From positions 1 to 19,265 of the forward strand of contig JAPULM010000443.1 of NCBI GenBank assembly GCA_027294925.1: DNA of 19,265 nucleotides, given 5' to 3'. The translations under genes and the position numbers were made by a program. This stretch comes from a bacterium (GTDB lineage Bacteria; Tectomicrobia; Entotheonellia; Entotheonellales; Entotheonellaceae). Below are positions 7,173 through 14,784 of this stretch, one piece after another (within the stretch, counting starts at the first letter, position 1; each line of letters opens with the position of its first letter). Under the pieces are notes generated by a model. That model was not told the origin of the DNA. It saw only the letters and a program-made list of their open reading frames with translations, and did not search any database.

Positions 7173-7205
7173 TACATGTCGTATTACATTTGAAAACGAC
7201 ATGTA
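7173..7205. promoter_or_regulatory. Operator-like inverted repeat upstream of the DMFase-like gene
   Basis: Perfect 10-bp arms TACATGTCGT (7173-7182) and ACGACATGTA (7196-7205) are separated by 13 AT-rich bases. It ends 92 bases before the chosen ATG at 7298, in the only intergenic space upstream of that gene and after a terminator. Two-fold symmetric sites of this kind usually bind dimeric repressors or activators. It lacks a T run, so a terminator role is unlikely. The regulator is not encoded in the window. Confidence 0.55.
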
Positions 7206-7297
7206 CCATCCTGCCCAACCGGCAATGATGCAGACGGGGGGTGTGTGCTCTACCTAAAGATGTCTGTTGTGTTCGTTGTGGAGGTGTAAATCGAAAC

Positions 7298-9874
7298 ATG
7301 CATGCGATCGACCTTACGCATGTTGAGCTAGCTCGAGAGTTCAAGCAAAATGCGCTTGGCCCTCATAGCCCGGCATTGCAAAAGTTGTTGAAGTTGCTGC
7401 GTTGGGAGCCTATCGGTGAGCGCATTGTTGCCGTGCAGACACGACACGGTGGGCTCTGGTATCTGGCTCGTACGACGGGGCCTAAAGGGCATCCGATCGA
7501 AATTTTTCGCCGTCATGGCTATGAGACATTGGCCGAGGCGCATTGGGCGTTGTTCCGCAAGCGCTGGGAACGGCATACTGGACAGTCGCTGGTGTTAGAC
7601 GATGAGGATCGGACGGACCCGATGCAAGACGATGGTGAACTGACCAGCAACGCCTCGTCCAAGCCGATCAGGGGATACGCCGATACATTCAGCGTGGAAA
7701 ATGGCCAACGCATTGAATTTAAAGTGAGTTCAGAACAGCCTGGCGGTTATCAAGCGGAACTGGTCCGGCTGCGTTGCGCTGATCAGACCGGGGTTGGGCT
7801 GAAACAAATACCCGTGGCGTCAACGATTAATGGCGTCTATGCGGCCCGCTTTCAGCCGACCTATGCCGGTTCTTACATTGAGGTCGGCGGCGAGGATGCC
7901 TTTGCCCTGCCGCGGGCGACCTTGCAGGCCTATATTTGGCCGACCACACCGGCCAAAGGACGCCAGGCACTGCTTGGCACTTGGCAGGAGACTGAGGGGC
8001 GTGGGTATGCGCTGATTCTTGATGATTGCGGCGCGCTCGCACTGCTGCTCGGGGATGGCGACAAGCGACAGGTCATTCGCACCGCGGTGCCGCTTATCGA
8101 GCGGCATTGGTATTTGGTGGCGGCCAGTTTTGATACGGTGGCGGGTGAGGCCTGGGTTGGCCAACGCCCGCTCGTCCAATATGCACGTGACGACACGACG
8201 GCAGCGCACAGCACGCGACTTGAGCTTAGCCCAAGCAGGGGTGGTGCGTTCCGCATCGCCGCCTGGAACCAACAGGCTGAAGCCGGGCCGCATAGCGGCC
8301 GTATCATCGCCGGTGGTTTGTATAACGGAAAAATTGAAGCACCACTCGTGGCTAGCCGTCCGTTGTCGCAACTGGAACGCGACGCCTATCTGAGCACTGC
8401 AACAGCGGCTGTTTTTCAACATGCCGTGGTGGCGCAGTGGGATTTTAGCCACGCCATTCCCTCTACCCGCGTGGTTGATAGGTCACCGCATGCGCGGCAT
8501 GGCGAGACAGTGAATTTACCGACCCGTGCGATGAAGGGACACCATTGGGATGGGAGCGAGTACAACTGGACGCACAAGCCGGAACACTATGGCGCCATTC
8601 ATTTTCACGATGATGACCTCTACGACTGTGGTTGGCAAACCGATTTCACTTTTGCCGTGCCGGATGACTTAAAAAGCGGCCTCTACTGCGCCTATCTCAC
8701 CCAGGATGGCCACGAGGACTATATCCCGTTTGTGGTGCGGCCACCGCGCGGCACGGCGCGGGCACCGTTAGCTCTGTTGCTGCCGACGGCAAGCTACTGG
8801 GCCTATGCCAATCGGCATGTCGAAATCGAATGGCATGAACGGGAAAATGTGGTGGGTTATTTTGCTACGGTTGACCCAACGGCGTTATTTCTGCATGAGC
8901 ATCCTGAGTATGGTGTGTCGATGTACGACGAGCATAGCGATGGCAGTGGGGTTTGTTACGCCTCACGCCTGCGGCCAATATTCAACCTGCGGCCTAAGGA
9001 GCGCCTGTGGCAGCTGCCGGCCGATACCCACATTATTGATTGGCTAGATGAACTCGGCTTTGATTATGATGTGATTACGGAAGACGATCTCGATGCCGAG
9101 GGCGAGGCATTGCTTGCCTCGTACAGGTGCGTGATAACGGGCACGCATCCGGAATATCCCTCGCAACGTATGATGGATGCCTACGACGCATTCAAGCACA
9201 ATGGCGGGCGATTTATCTATTTTGGCGGTAACGGCTTCTACTGGCGTACCTCTTACCATCCGCAACTCCCCGGCGTTATCGAAATGCGCCGCGCTGAGGA
9301 TGGTATTCGCTCCTGGGCGGCTGAGGGTGGCGAGTATTATCATAGCTTTACTGGTGAACTCGGCGGTATGTGGCGGCGTATGGGGCGAGCCCCGCAGTCG
9401 GTTGCCGGCACGGGTATGACGGCGCAGGGTTTTGATGTCTCGACTTATTATGAGCGCACCCCGCAGAGTTTTGACCCACGGGCCGTCTTTATCTTCCAAG
9501 GCATTGGAGACGCGGAGCGTATTGGCGATTTCGGTATCCTTGGTGGCGGCGCTGCCGGCTGGGAAATCGACCGTGCTGATCAAGCGCTTGGCACACCGCC
9601 GCATGCGTTGGTGGTTGCGACAGCCACCGACTTCTCGTCCGTTTATCATTGGGTTAAGGAAGAGCTGACCCATACCCATTCGGCCAATACGGGTGAAACC
9701 TGTCCGTTTGTACGCTGTGATTTGGTGTTTTATGAGACTCGCAATGGCGGCGCGGTGTTCTCGACAAGTTCGATCGCCTGGGCGGCGGCATTGGCGCATA
9801 ATAACTACGATAACAATGTGTCGCGTATGACAGAGAATGTTATTCGCCGCTTTCTTGATCCCACGCCGTTGTGA
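7298..9874 (+). CDS. N,N-dimethylformamidase-like protein, small and large subunits fused
   Basis: 858 residues; ATG 7298 is chosen because GGAGG (7280-7284) precedes it and family-like sequence starts there. Dimethylformamidase hydrolyses DMF to formate and dimethylamine, using a mononuclear iron held by two Tyr and one Glu in the large subunit. Here TASYWAYAN (497-505), SMYDEHSDGSG (541-551) and GTHPEYPSQ (615-623) contain the expected ligands: Y500 or Y503, Y543 and E619, with H617 alongside. GGNGFYWR (643-650) is a further hallmark. Residues 200-400 look like a LamG/concanavalin-type beta domain. Residues 20-95 (HSPALQKLLKLLR, GPKGHPIEIF, AEAHWALFRKRW) resemble the separate ~130-residue small subunit, so the enzyme appears to be a natural fusion. 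No adjacent small-subunit gene exists. The substrate may be another formamide or N-alkyl amide. Confidence 0.82.
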   Translation: MHAIDLTHVELAREFKQNALGPHSPALQKLLKLLRWEPIGERIVAVQTRHGGLWYLARTTGPKGHPIEIFRRHGYETLAEAHWALFRKRWERHTGQSLVLDDEDRTDPMQDDGELTSNASSKPIRGYADTFSVENGQRIEFKVSSEQPGGYQAELVRLRCADQTGVGLKQIPVASTINGVYAARFQPTYAGSYIEVGGEDAFALPRATLQAYIWPTTPAKGRQALLGTWQETEGRGYALILDDCGALALLLGDGDKRQVIRTAVPLIERHWYLVAASFDTVAGEAWVGQRPLVQYARDDTTAAHSTRLELSPSRGGAFRIAAWNQQAEAGPHSGRIIAGGLYNGKIEAPLVASRPLSQLERDAYLSTATAAVFQHAVVAQWDFSHAIPSTRVVDRSPHARHGETVNLPTRAMKGHHWDGSEYNWTHKPEHYGAIHFHDDDLYDCGWQTDFTFAVPDDLKSGLYCAYLTQDGHEDYIPFVVRPPRGTARAPLALLLPTASYWAYANRHVEIEWHERENVVGYFATVDPTALFLHEHPEYGVSMYDEHSDGSGVCYASRLRPIFNLRPKERLWQLPADTHIIDWLDELGFDYDVITEDDLDAEGEALLASYRCVITGTHPEYPSQRMMDAYDAFKHNGGRFIYFGGNGFYWRTSYHPQLPGVIEMRRAEDGIRSWAAEGGEYYHSFTGELGGMWRRMGRAPQSVAGTGMTAQGFDVSTYYERTPQSFDPRAVFIFQGIGDAERIGDFGILGGGAAGWEIDRADQALGTPPHALVVATATDFSSVYHWVKEELTHTHSANTGETCPFVRCDLVFYETRNGGAVFSTSSIAWAAALAHNNYDNNVSRMTENVIRRFLDPTPL

Positions 9875-10009
9875 GTTTTACATGCGTTTTGCATCTGAGA
9901 ATTGCTCACTCTTATGCCAACTTTTTCCCGTCAGGGGAGAAGACACATTAAAACATGCTACACTATATGCCCAGGAGCTTTGCATCGCAGGGACAAGTTG
10001 ATCGCTTCG

Positions 10010-10375
10010 ATGTTGGTTATGGATAATACGTCGCGTCACACAAAACAAGCCGAACCACTGGCGGCCTATTGGAACGCTACCGCACTGCCTGCCATGCCTG
10101 CTTTCTTACGCGAGCTGATTGGCATGGCAAGGCGCCAACTTCACCTGTCAAGGATCGTCGTTTTTGGCTCGCGGGCGCGAACCGACTGTCAGCCGACATC
10201 AGATTATGATTTGGCCTTTATCTTAGACGATAGCCAAGGGTGGGCGCATTTCGTTGCAGATCGGCAAGAAGAAGCCGGCACCCTGCTGCCACTCGATCTG
10301 GTCAACTTTAATGAGGCCTCTGAGTCCTTGCGCAAAGAAATTTTGGCGACCGGTATAACCCTGTATGAAAAGTGA
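10010..10375 (+). CDS. MNT-type nucleotidyltransferase (antitoxin-like)
   Basis: A minimal nucleotidyltransferase of the DNA-polymerase-beta superfamily, about 121 residues. The motif IVVFGSRARTDCQPTSDYDLAF has the GS-x-AR loop and both metal-binding Asp (D65, D67). A third acidic residue (D96 in LPLDLVNF) completes the triad, so catalysis appears intact. Known MNT partners of HEPN proteins modify the HEPN toxin by adding AMP near its active site. The frame is open from 9902, but the domain begins only near 10090. ATG 10010 or 10019 are likely starts; neither has a strong ribosome site, so the start is uncertain. It overlaps the next gene by 11 bp, as expected for a coupled two-gene module. 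Confidence 0.85.
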   Translation: MLVMDNTSRHTKQAEPLAAYWNATALPAMPAFLRELIGMARRQLHLSRIVVFGSRARTDCQPTSDYDLAFILDDSQGWAHFVADRQEEAGTLLPLDLVNFNEASESLRKEILATGITLYEK

Positions 10376-10790
10376 TCGTGTCAACAACGCGTTACAAAAT
10401 TTTAGATTGGCATTCGCCAGCCTGGAGCAGTTTTTAACCGAACCCATTCGTACCAATCGGGACAAAGCCGGTGTGATTCAGGCTTTTGAGTTTACCTATG
10501 AACTTGCCTGGAAAACGTTTCAAAAAATTGCGCAAGAGGAAGGGTTGCGAGTGGCAACGCCCAGACAGGCATTCTCCAGTGCGCTGCAGGCAGGTTACAT
10601 TCCGCCTGCTGAAGAAGCCAGATGGATGAACATGATGCAAGACAGAAATCTGACCTCCTATACGTATCACGAAAGCCTCGCAACCGAAATCGTCGAACGC
10701 ATCCGGACCATTTACTTTCCTACCCTCAAAGCAGCCATGAATCGGCTAGAAATGCAAATGGCGTCCGGCTCCGAAGAGCATTCATCTTGA
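10365..10790 (+). CDS. HEPN-domain protein, HI0074/HepT family (nucleotidyltransferase partner)
   Basis: A 141-residue helical HEPN protein that pairs with the MNT gene just upstream, overlapping it by 11 bp. FEFTYELAWKTFQK (41-54) and WMNMMQDRNLTSYTYHE (87-103) are characteristic of HI0074-type proteins. HEPN RNases use an R-x4-6-H motif, which in relatives usually reads RNLTSHTY. Here it is RNLTSYTY, so the catalytic His is Tyr (Y99, codon TAT). A His does occur three residues later (H102), but at a spacing of seven. The expected RNase activity may be lost, making this a decayed toxin or a structural partner for the nucleotidyltransferase. Length is normal for the family. Confidence 0.88.
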   Translation: MKSDRVNNALQNFRLAFASLEQFLTEPIRTNRDKAGVIQAFEFTYELAWKTFQKIAQEEGLRVATPRQAFSSALQAGYIPPAEEARWMNMMQDRNLTSYTYHESLATEIVERIRTIYFPTLKAAMNRLEMQMASGSEEHSS

Positions 10791-10820
10791 GTGCAGGGAT
10801 AGAGGGCGGTGAAAAATCGC

Positions 10821-10847
10821 CTGGGGACAGAGTTCAAATCTGTCCCC
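10821..10847. repeat. Hairpin GGGGACAGA-gttcaaa-TCTGTCCCC (REP-like)
   Basis: A perfect 9-bp inverted repeat (10823-10831 and 10839-10847) with a 7-base loop, 30 bases after the HEPN gene. The form 'TGGGGACAGA...TCTGTCCCC' is like short repeats found in many bacterial genomes, and its first arm resembles the motif at 464-476. No T run follows. It could act as a weak terminator or mRNA-stabilising element. Confidence 0.55.
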
Positions 10848-10881
10848 TCATTGGAAATGTTTGCGTAGGAGGGTCACACCC

Positions 10882-11070
10882 GTGCTGAATGTCTTAGACC
10901 TCGAACTGGGCGCCAAAGTACGGTTAAAAGATGGCGCCGTTGCCGAAGTCGTCGCCAACCCCAAAGATGGCGTTTGGATCGAATTGCGCTACCTCAACGT
11001 CCCGCAGAATCCCGCCCAGGAGGGAACTGAGGAACTGGTGTTTGCGGAAAGTCTGGTTGAGCTCGCGTAG
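10882..11070 (+). CDS. Small beta-rich protein of unknown function
   Basis: 62 residues from GTG 10882, preceded by AGGAGGG (10868-10874), a strong ribosome site that fixes the start. The sequence (LDLELGAKVRLKDGAVAEVV, then NPKDGVWIELRYLNVP) predicts a compact all-beta fold. The pattern 'V-x-L-x-DG-x-VAEVVxNPxDGxW' recalls small SH3/KOW-like barrels, but I do not recognise a named family. There is no signal peptide or membrane segment. It converges on the dioxygenase beta-subunit gene, the two stop codons being only 7 bases apart. Coding use and ribosome site make it a likely real gene. The neighbourhood gives no firm role. Confidence 0.6.
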   Translation: MLNVLDLELGAKVRLKDGAVAEVVANPKDGVWIELRYLNVPQNPAQEGTEELVFAESLVELA

Positions 11071-11077
11071 CGGGGTG

Positions 11078-11623
11078 TCAGAAAAAGATGGTGAGGTTTT
11101 TGGCCATCAAGACATTCTGGTCCAAAATGATCTTGCGCCGGGCAATCTTCCACTGTCCCTCAACACGCCGCAGGGTGTCCTCGCGTTTGCCGACAAAGAA
11201 GTCCGTCTCATCCTGCAAACGGTTACGGTAGATCAGGAAGCGGCATTTCGCCGCCACCTCGTCAGACGTTGCATGCAGCAGTTGCACGTTGGACACCATA
11301 TGGCTAACGCGTGACAGTGGTTCTTCGGCCCAGTGTACGCCGGTAAGAACCTGCCGTACGCGCTGTGACAGGGTTTCCTTACCTTCGTCGAACCAATTCA
11401 TATCTTGCTGCTCGCGTGTTTCTTCACGCTCTTGCTCGCCAAATTTCACATTGCGGCGCATCGGCATCCAGTAGCGTACATCGTCGGTGAGCAGGTCGAG
11501 CCATGCTTCAAAATGCCGTTCGTCAAGCAGTTCAGCTTCTGCGAAGAAGAAATCTTCAATTTCTCTAACCAGCAGTAACTGTTCAAGTTTATCCGCCATC
11601 ATGTCCGTCTGATTGCCAGCCAT
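11078..11623 (-). CDS. Aromatic-ring-hydroxylating dioxygenase, beta (small) subunit
   Basis: A 181-residue protein with the NTF2/SnoaL-like fold of the small subunit of Rieske ring-hydroxylating dioxygenases; it stabilises the alpha3-beta3 hexamer and is not catalytic. Family features: REIEDFFFAEAELLDE (20-35), WLDLLTDDVRYWMPMRR (41-57), SRVSHMVSNVQL (104-115), and a C-terminal EGQWKIARRKIILDQNVL. AGGA stands 9 bases before the ATG. It is last of three co-directional genes, 109 bp after the alpha subunit, so the oxygenase component is complete. No ferredoxin or reductase gene is adjacent, so electrons must come from elsewhere in the genome. Confidence 0.92.
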   Translation of the reverse strand: MAGNQTDMMADKLEQLLLVREIEDFFFAEAELLDERHFEAWLDLLTDDVRYWMPMRRNVKFGEQEREETREQQDMNWFDEGKETLSQRVRQVLTGVHWAEEPLSRVSHMVSNVQLLHATSDEVAAKCRFLIYRNRLQDETDFFVGKREDTLRRVEGQWKIARRKIILDQNVLMAKNLTIFF

Positions 11624-11732
11624 CGCGTTGTGTCCTATGGAGAATATGTCTTGCCGTCTCCGGCTTGCTTGCCAAAGCGTCTATCGTTATGTGCATCCTG
11701 CCCGTTTGGCAGGGTTGTTGCGCTACACCGTA

Positions 11733-13043
11733 CTAGTCGAGTTCTTTCCAGCTCCGCCCGCTCATCATAGCGGCCCAGAATTTATAGTAATTGCGCTGGT
11801 TTTGTTCGCTATGTCCGTCGGTGACCAAACCCGGCAGCACGCTATCCGGTTTCTCAGCGCCGATGCCCATCTGATAATTATAGGTATGGCGGCGTGCAAT
11901 GACGCCTTTGCTTGCAGAGGAGGCGTAATTCCAGTTTTCCATGTCATCCTGCTCGGTTAAGCCGCCAGGGCCGGAATAGCGCATATAATAGTGACGCAGC
12001 ACGTCTTTGACTTCTTGCGGCGCATCTTTATCGACCAGAAACCAGCGCCAGGCCTCGGTTTTCTGCGTGCTGCGCGGATGCCAAACGGCGATTGAGCGTG
12101 GCTGTCTGGCTAAAAAAGACATGTGGGGAAAGACTGTACCTACCCGTCCGAGCAAGCGGGCGTCGTTGCCGAGACGTCGTTGCCGCTCTTCATAGACGTG
12201 CTTGAAGTATTCCTCAACAATGGGCGTGTCCATATACGTTGGAATATAAGGAATGTCTTCCGTTTGCAAGTAGGCCAAGGCAGAGTGCCCTCGGTTTGGA
12301 ATAGCCGCGTTGATCGAGCGGGTAGAATCCCATTCAAAATCGCGCCGGCCTTGACCGCTAGGTCCAATGCCGGCCAGGTCCACCGAGCGATGACTGATAT
12401 TATGATAGCCGTCGCCAGCGAAGTTTTCGGATGGAAATTTCCAGTTACACGGCATATACCATTTTTGCACCCCACCTAGCACTTCCGAGCCGCCTTCGCG
12501 GCCATCCCGGCAATCCAGTAAGAGGTCGAGAAAGGTTTTCATACTGCCGAGATAGTCCAGCAACGGTGGCGCTTCCGGATCCCAGGTGGCCCAGATCGTA
12601 CCTTTGTAATGGTCGAGCTGCGCGACTTCGATCAAGCCCCATTGTGAGCGATCGAGTTTCTCCTGGTAGGCATCTTTATAATAAGGCACGCCAACCAGTT
12701 GGCCGTCTGTCGAGAAGCTCCAACCGTGGTATGGGCAGGTGAAATTGGTGGTGTTGCCTTCGTCGTAGCGGCACACCTTCATACCGCGATGGGTGCAGGA
12801 ATTGAGAAACGCGTGAAGCTTGTTTTGCCGGTCACGGGTGAGGATAACCGACTCTTCTCCCATGCAAGAGGTGAAATAATCACCCGGCTCAGACACTTGG
12901 CTTTGATGCCCGATGAGCAGCCAGGCACGGGCGAAAATTTGTTCTTGCTCCTGCTGGTAAATATCGTCATTGACAAAAATTTCGCGGCTCACCACACCAT
13001 GCTTGTTGTCCACCAGATGTTCCATGTTATGGTGTGAGGTCAT
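11733..13043 (-). CDS. Aromatic-ring-hydroxylating dioxygenase, alpha subunit (Rieske)
   Basis: The catalytic subunit, 436 residues from ATG 13043; AAGGAGACGCTT precedes it, making this better than the upstream in-frame ATGs. The Rieske [2Fe-2S] domain has C83-x-H85 (CTHRG) and C103-x2-H106 (CPYHGW). The mononuclear iron site is NFAGDGYHNISHRS (208-220): bridging D211 and ligands H214 and H218, with the carboxylate from EQDD (364-367). The two His are spaced HX3H, whereas naphthalene dioxygenase has HX4H and biphenyl dioxygenase HX5H; HX3H is known in carbazole dioxygenase. The final residues match alpha3-beta3 types. It probably hydroxylates an aromatic or related ring using O2. The substrate cannot be read from sequence. 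The OYE gene lies 112 bp upstream and the beta subunit downstream. Confidence 0.94.
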   Translation of the reverse strand: MTSHHNMEHLVDNKHGVVSREIFVNDDIYQQEQEQIFARAWLLIGHQSQVSEPGDYFTSCMGEESVILTRDRQNKLHAFLNSCTHRGMKVCRYDEGNTTNFTCPYHGWSFSTDGQLVGVPYYKDAYQEKLDRSQWGLIEVAQLDHYKGTIWATWDPEAPPLLDYLGSMKTFLDLLLDCRDGREGGSEVLGGVQKWYMPCNWKFPSENFAGDGYHNISHRSVDLAGIGPSGQGRRDFEWDSTRSINAAIPNRGHSALAYLQTEDIPYIPTYMDTPIVEEYFKHVYEERQRRLGNDARLLGRVGTVFPHMSFLARQPRSIAVWHPRSTQKTEAWRWFLVDKDAPQEVKDVLRHYYMRYSGPGGLTEQDDMENWNYASSASKGVIARRHTYNYQMGIGAEKPDSVLPGLVTDGHSEQNQRNYYKFWAAMMSGRSWKELD

Positions 13044-13111
13044 AAGCGTCTCCTTAACCATCATGTTTGCTGAGCATCGAAACTCTACAATAATGAAATG
13101 TGATACCCATC

Positions 13112-13140
13112 AGCATAAACGGAGAGAGCAGGAATTTCAA
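13112..13140 (-). promoter_or_regulatory. Possible sigma-70 promoter for the dioxygenase alpha/beta genes
   Basis: On the minus strand TTGAAA (13140-13135) and TATGCT (13117-13112) are separated by exactly 17 bases. They lie in the AT-rich gap between the OYE gene and the alpha-subunit gene, about 70 bases before the ATG at 13043. The -35 matches consensus at 5 of 6 positions and the -10 at 4 of 6. It would let the oxygenase genes be transcribed independently of the OYE gene. Confidence 0.35.
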
Positions 13141-13155
13141 ATCCGTTTTTCATGC

Positions 13156-14409
13156 TTAGCAATCCTTTCTTCGTAGCCCTGTATAGGCTTCCAGGGTGGC
13201 TTGTTGGTTTGAACCCAGCTGCTGTGTTGCTTCGCGGCGTTTAAGCCACCAGGCATAGCGATGCGGCAGCAAGTCGAGATAGTTGGCCGCGCCGAGCGTT
13301 TGCGCTGCATGCACCGGCCAGTTGGGGTTCCACATCAGCTCCCGTGCCATGCAGATCAGGTCCGAATGGCCTTGCACGAGGATGTCTTCCGCCTGCTGCG
13401 CTTCGGTAATCAGGCCGGGTCCCATGCTCATGATGCCAACTTGCCGCCGGATTGTCTCTGCAAATGGTGCATGATAGCCGGCAGCGCGCGGCACGACAGA
13501 CAGGGTCAAGGGGCCATTGATGCCGCCGGAAGAGCAATCGATTAGATCGACGCCCCGTGCTTTTAGCCCGCTGGCAAAGGCGATGGTGTCGGACAGATCC
13601 CAATGACCGCCCTCACCGTCGACGCACGACAGGCGGGCGAACAACGGCCGATCTGCAGGCCAGACAGCGCGTATCGCCTCGACCAGTTCAAAACCGAAGC
13701 GCATCCGCCCTTGCAAATCACCGCCATAGGCATCAATGCGCTGGTTGACGATAGGCGATAGAAACTGCTGGATGATATAGCCGTGTGCGCAGTGAATCTC
13801 AAGAATATCGTAGCCGGCATCCAGCGTCCGTTTGGTGGCCTCGCGGTGCAAATCAATGACCTGCGCAATGTCAGCACGGTCCATTTGCACCGGAACGAGT
13901 GCCTGCTCGGAGGTGGGTACAGGACTTGCCGAAAGCCCCCGGTAGGGCGGCTTGCCGTGTTTGGCGTCTGCTTCAGTCAAGGGGGCAAATCCTTCCCACG
14001 GCGGCTTAGTCGCTACCTTACGCCCGGCATGTCCCAGTTGCATGGCCGGTGTCGCGCCCATCTCTTTGATAAAATCAGTGATGCGTCGATAGGCGCTGAC
14101 TTGCTCAGCCGTGTAAATACCCGGACAACTGTATGTCTTACGCGCCAGCTCGGCCACCGACGTTTCTTCACAGAACACCACCCCGGCGCCACCCATCGCG
14201 AAGTGGCCGAGATGCGCCAAGTGCCAGTCGGTCGGTTCACCCCCGACCGAAGCGTATTGCGACATCGGCGACACCACCACGCGGTTGCGTACCGTCACCC
14301 CTTTGATGGTGATTGGGGTAAATAGTAAGGGTTGGCCGGCCTGGGCCTGGATCGGCGGCGGATTCGGATCGCCACGGCGAGCCGGCGGAATGTCGATTGA
14401 GGTTGACAT
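13156..14409 (-). CDS. NADH:flavin oxidoreductase, Old Yellow Enzyme family (YqjM-like)
   Basis: A 417-residue FMN TIM-barrel enzyme; ATG 14409 is chosen for AAAGGATG 7-8 bases upstream. OYE enzymes reduce activated C=C bonds of enones, or act as oxidative demethylases or dienoyl reductases. Motifs: RNRVVVSPMSQYAS (41-54), TDWHLAHLG (60-68), MQLGHAGRK (123-131), EIHCAHGYIIQQFLSPIVNQR (204-224) with H206 and H209 for substrate binding, and DAYGG. In YqjM-type relatives the SPMCQYS segment has a Cys that tunes the flavin; here it is Ser50. A proline-rich 25-residue leader precedes the barrel without a signal peptide. First gene of the operon with the dioxygenase subunits, suggesting it acts on the same ring compound before or after hydroxylation. 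Confidence 0.92.
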   Translation of the reverse strand: MSTSIDIPPARRGDPNPPPIQAQAGQPLLFTPITIKGVTVRNRVVVSPMSQYASVGGEPTDWHLAHLGHFAMGGAGVVFCEETSVAELARKTYSCPGIYTAEQVSAYRRITDFIKEMGATPAMQLGHAGRKVATKPPWEGFAPLTEADAKHGKPPYRGLSASPVPTSEQALVPVQMDRADIAQVIDLHREATKRTLDAGYDILEIHCAHGYIIQQFLSPIVNQRIDAYGGDLQGRMRFGFELVEAIRAVWPADRPLFARLSCVDGEGGHWDLSDTIAFASGLKARGVDLIDCSSGGINGPLTLSVVPRAAGYHAPFAETIRRQVGIMSMGPGLITEAQQAEDILVQGHSDLICMARELMWNPNWPVHAAQTLGAANYLDLLPHRYAWWLKRREATQQLGSNQQATLEAYTGLRRKDC

Positions 14410-14473
14410 GGTCACATCCTTTGTATGCCTGTTCGATATCATGGCTATACAGCCACAGTTTGCTTGGGCAGAT

Positions 14474-14662
14474 TAGGAGGTCGTTGCTTTTGAGCCATGC
14501 GAGCAGTTCCTTCGTCTGCGTGAGATAGGCTTGCACGACCTTGCGGGTTATCTCTGCTGAGAGGGCAGCGACATCCTCCGGATATCGAGTGGCCACACTC
14601 ATTGTATTAAGCCGCGCCACAATATCTCCATGCGCTCTTCCCAACCCATGGCCCGCGATAGC
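14474..14662 (-). pseudogene. HEPN-domain protein fragment (C-terminal part)
   Basis: The minus-strand frame, open from 14662, reads ARLNTMSVATRYPEDVAALS, then EITRKVVQAYLTQTKELLAWLKS. The 'LNxxxxxTRYP' element followed by a long amphipathic helix ending in LxWLK is the C-terminal signature of HEPN-domain proteins that normally accompany a nucleotidyltransferase. The N-terminal half is missing: an in-frame stop lies at 14663-14665 and no family-like sequence precedes it. The frame runs on into the OYE gene without meaning. It is probably a decayed remnant, distinct from the HEPN gene at 10365. A short TTG-initiated protein is possible but less likely. Confidence 0.6.
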
Positions 14663-14784
14663 CTATGCCGTCCTGGGAACCAAAAAGCCTCTCTGGGGTT
14701 GTCCCTTCCCAGCTCTTTCCAGATATTGCCAGGGTCATGGCAAGACATCAAAACCCAGGATCAAACCGTGACAGAACGTAGCCA

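Noticed and set aside
7036..7257. 73-codon ORF overlapping the terminator and the inverted repeat upstream of the DMFase-like gene
   Set aside because: It begins inside the terminator stem and crosses the operator-like repeat, with no family match.
11697..11713. CCTGCC/GGCAGG hairpin between the dioxygenase alpha and beta genes
   Set aside because: Short stem without a T run inside an operon. It may affect mRNA stability, but evidence is too thin to list as a feature.
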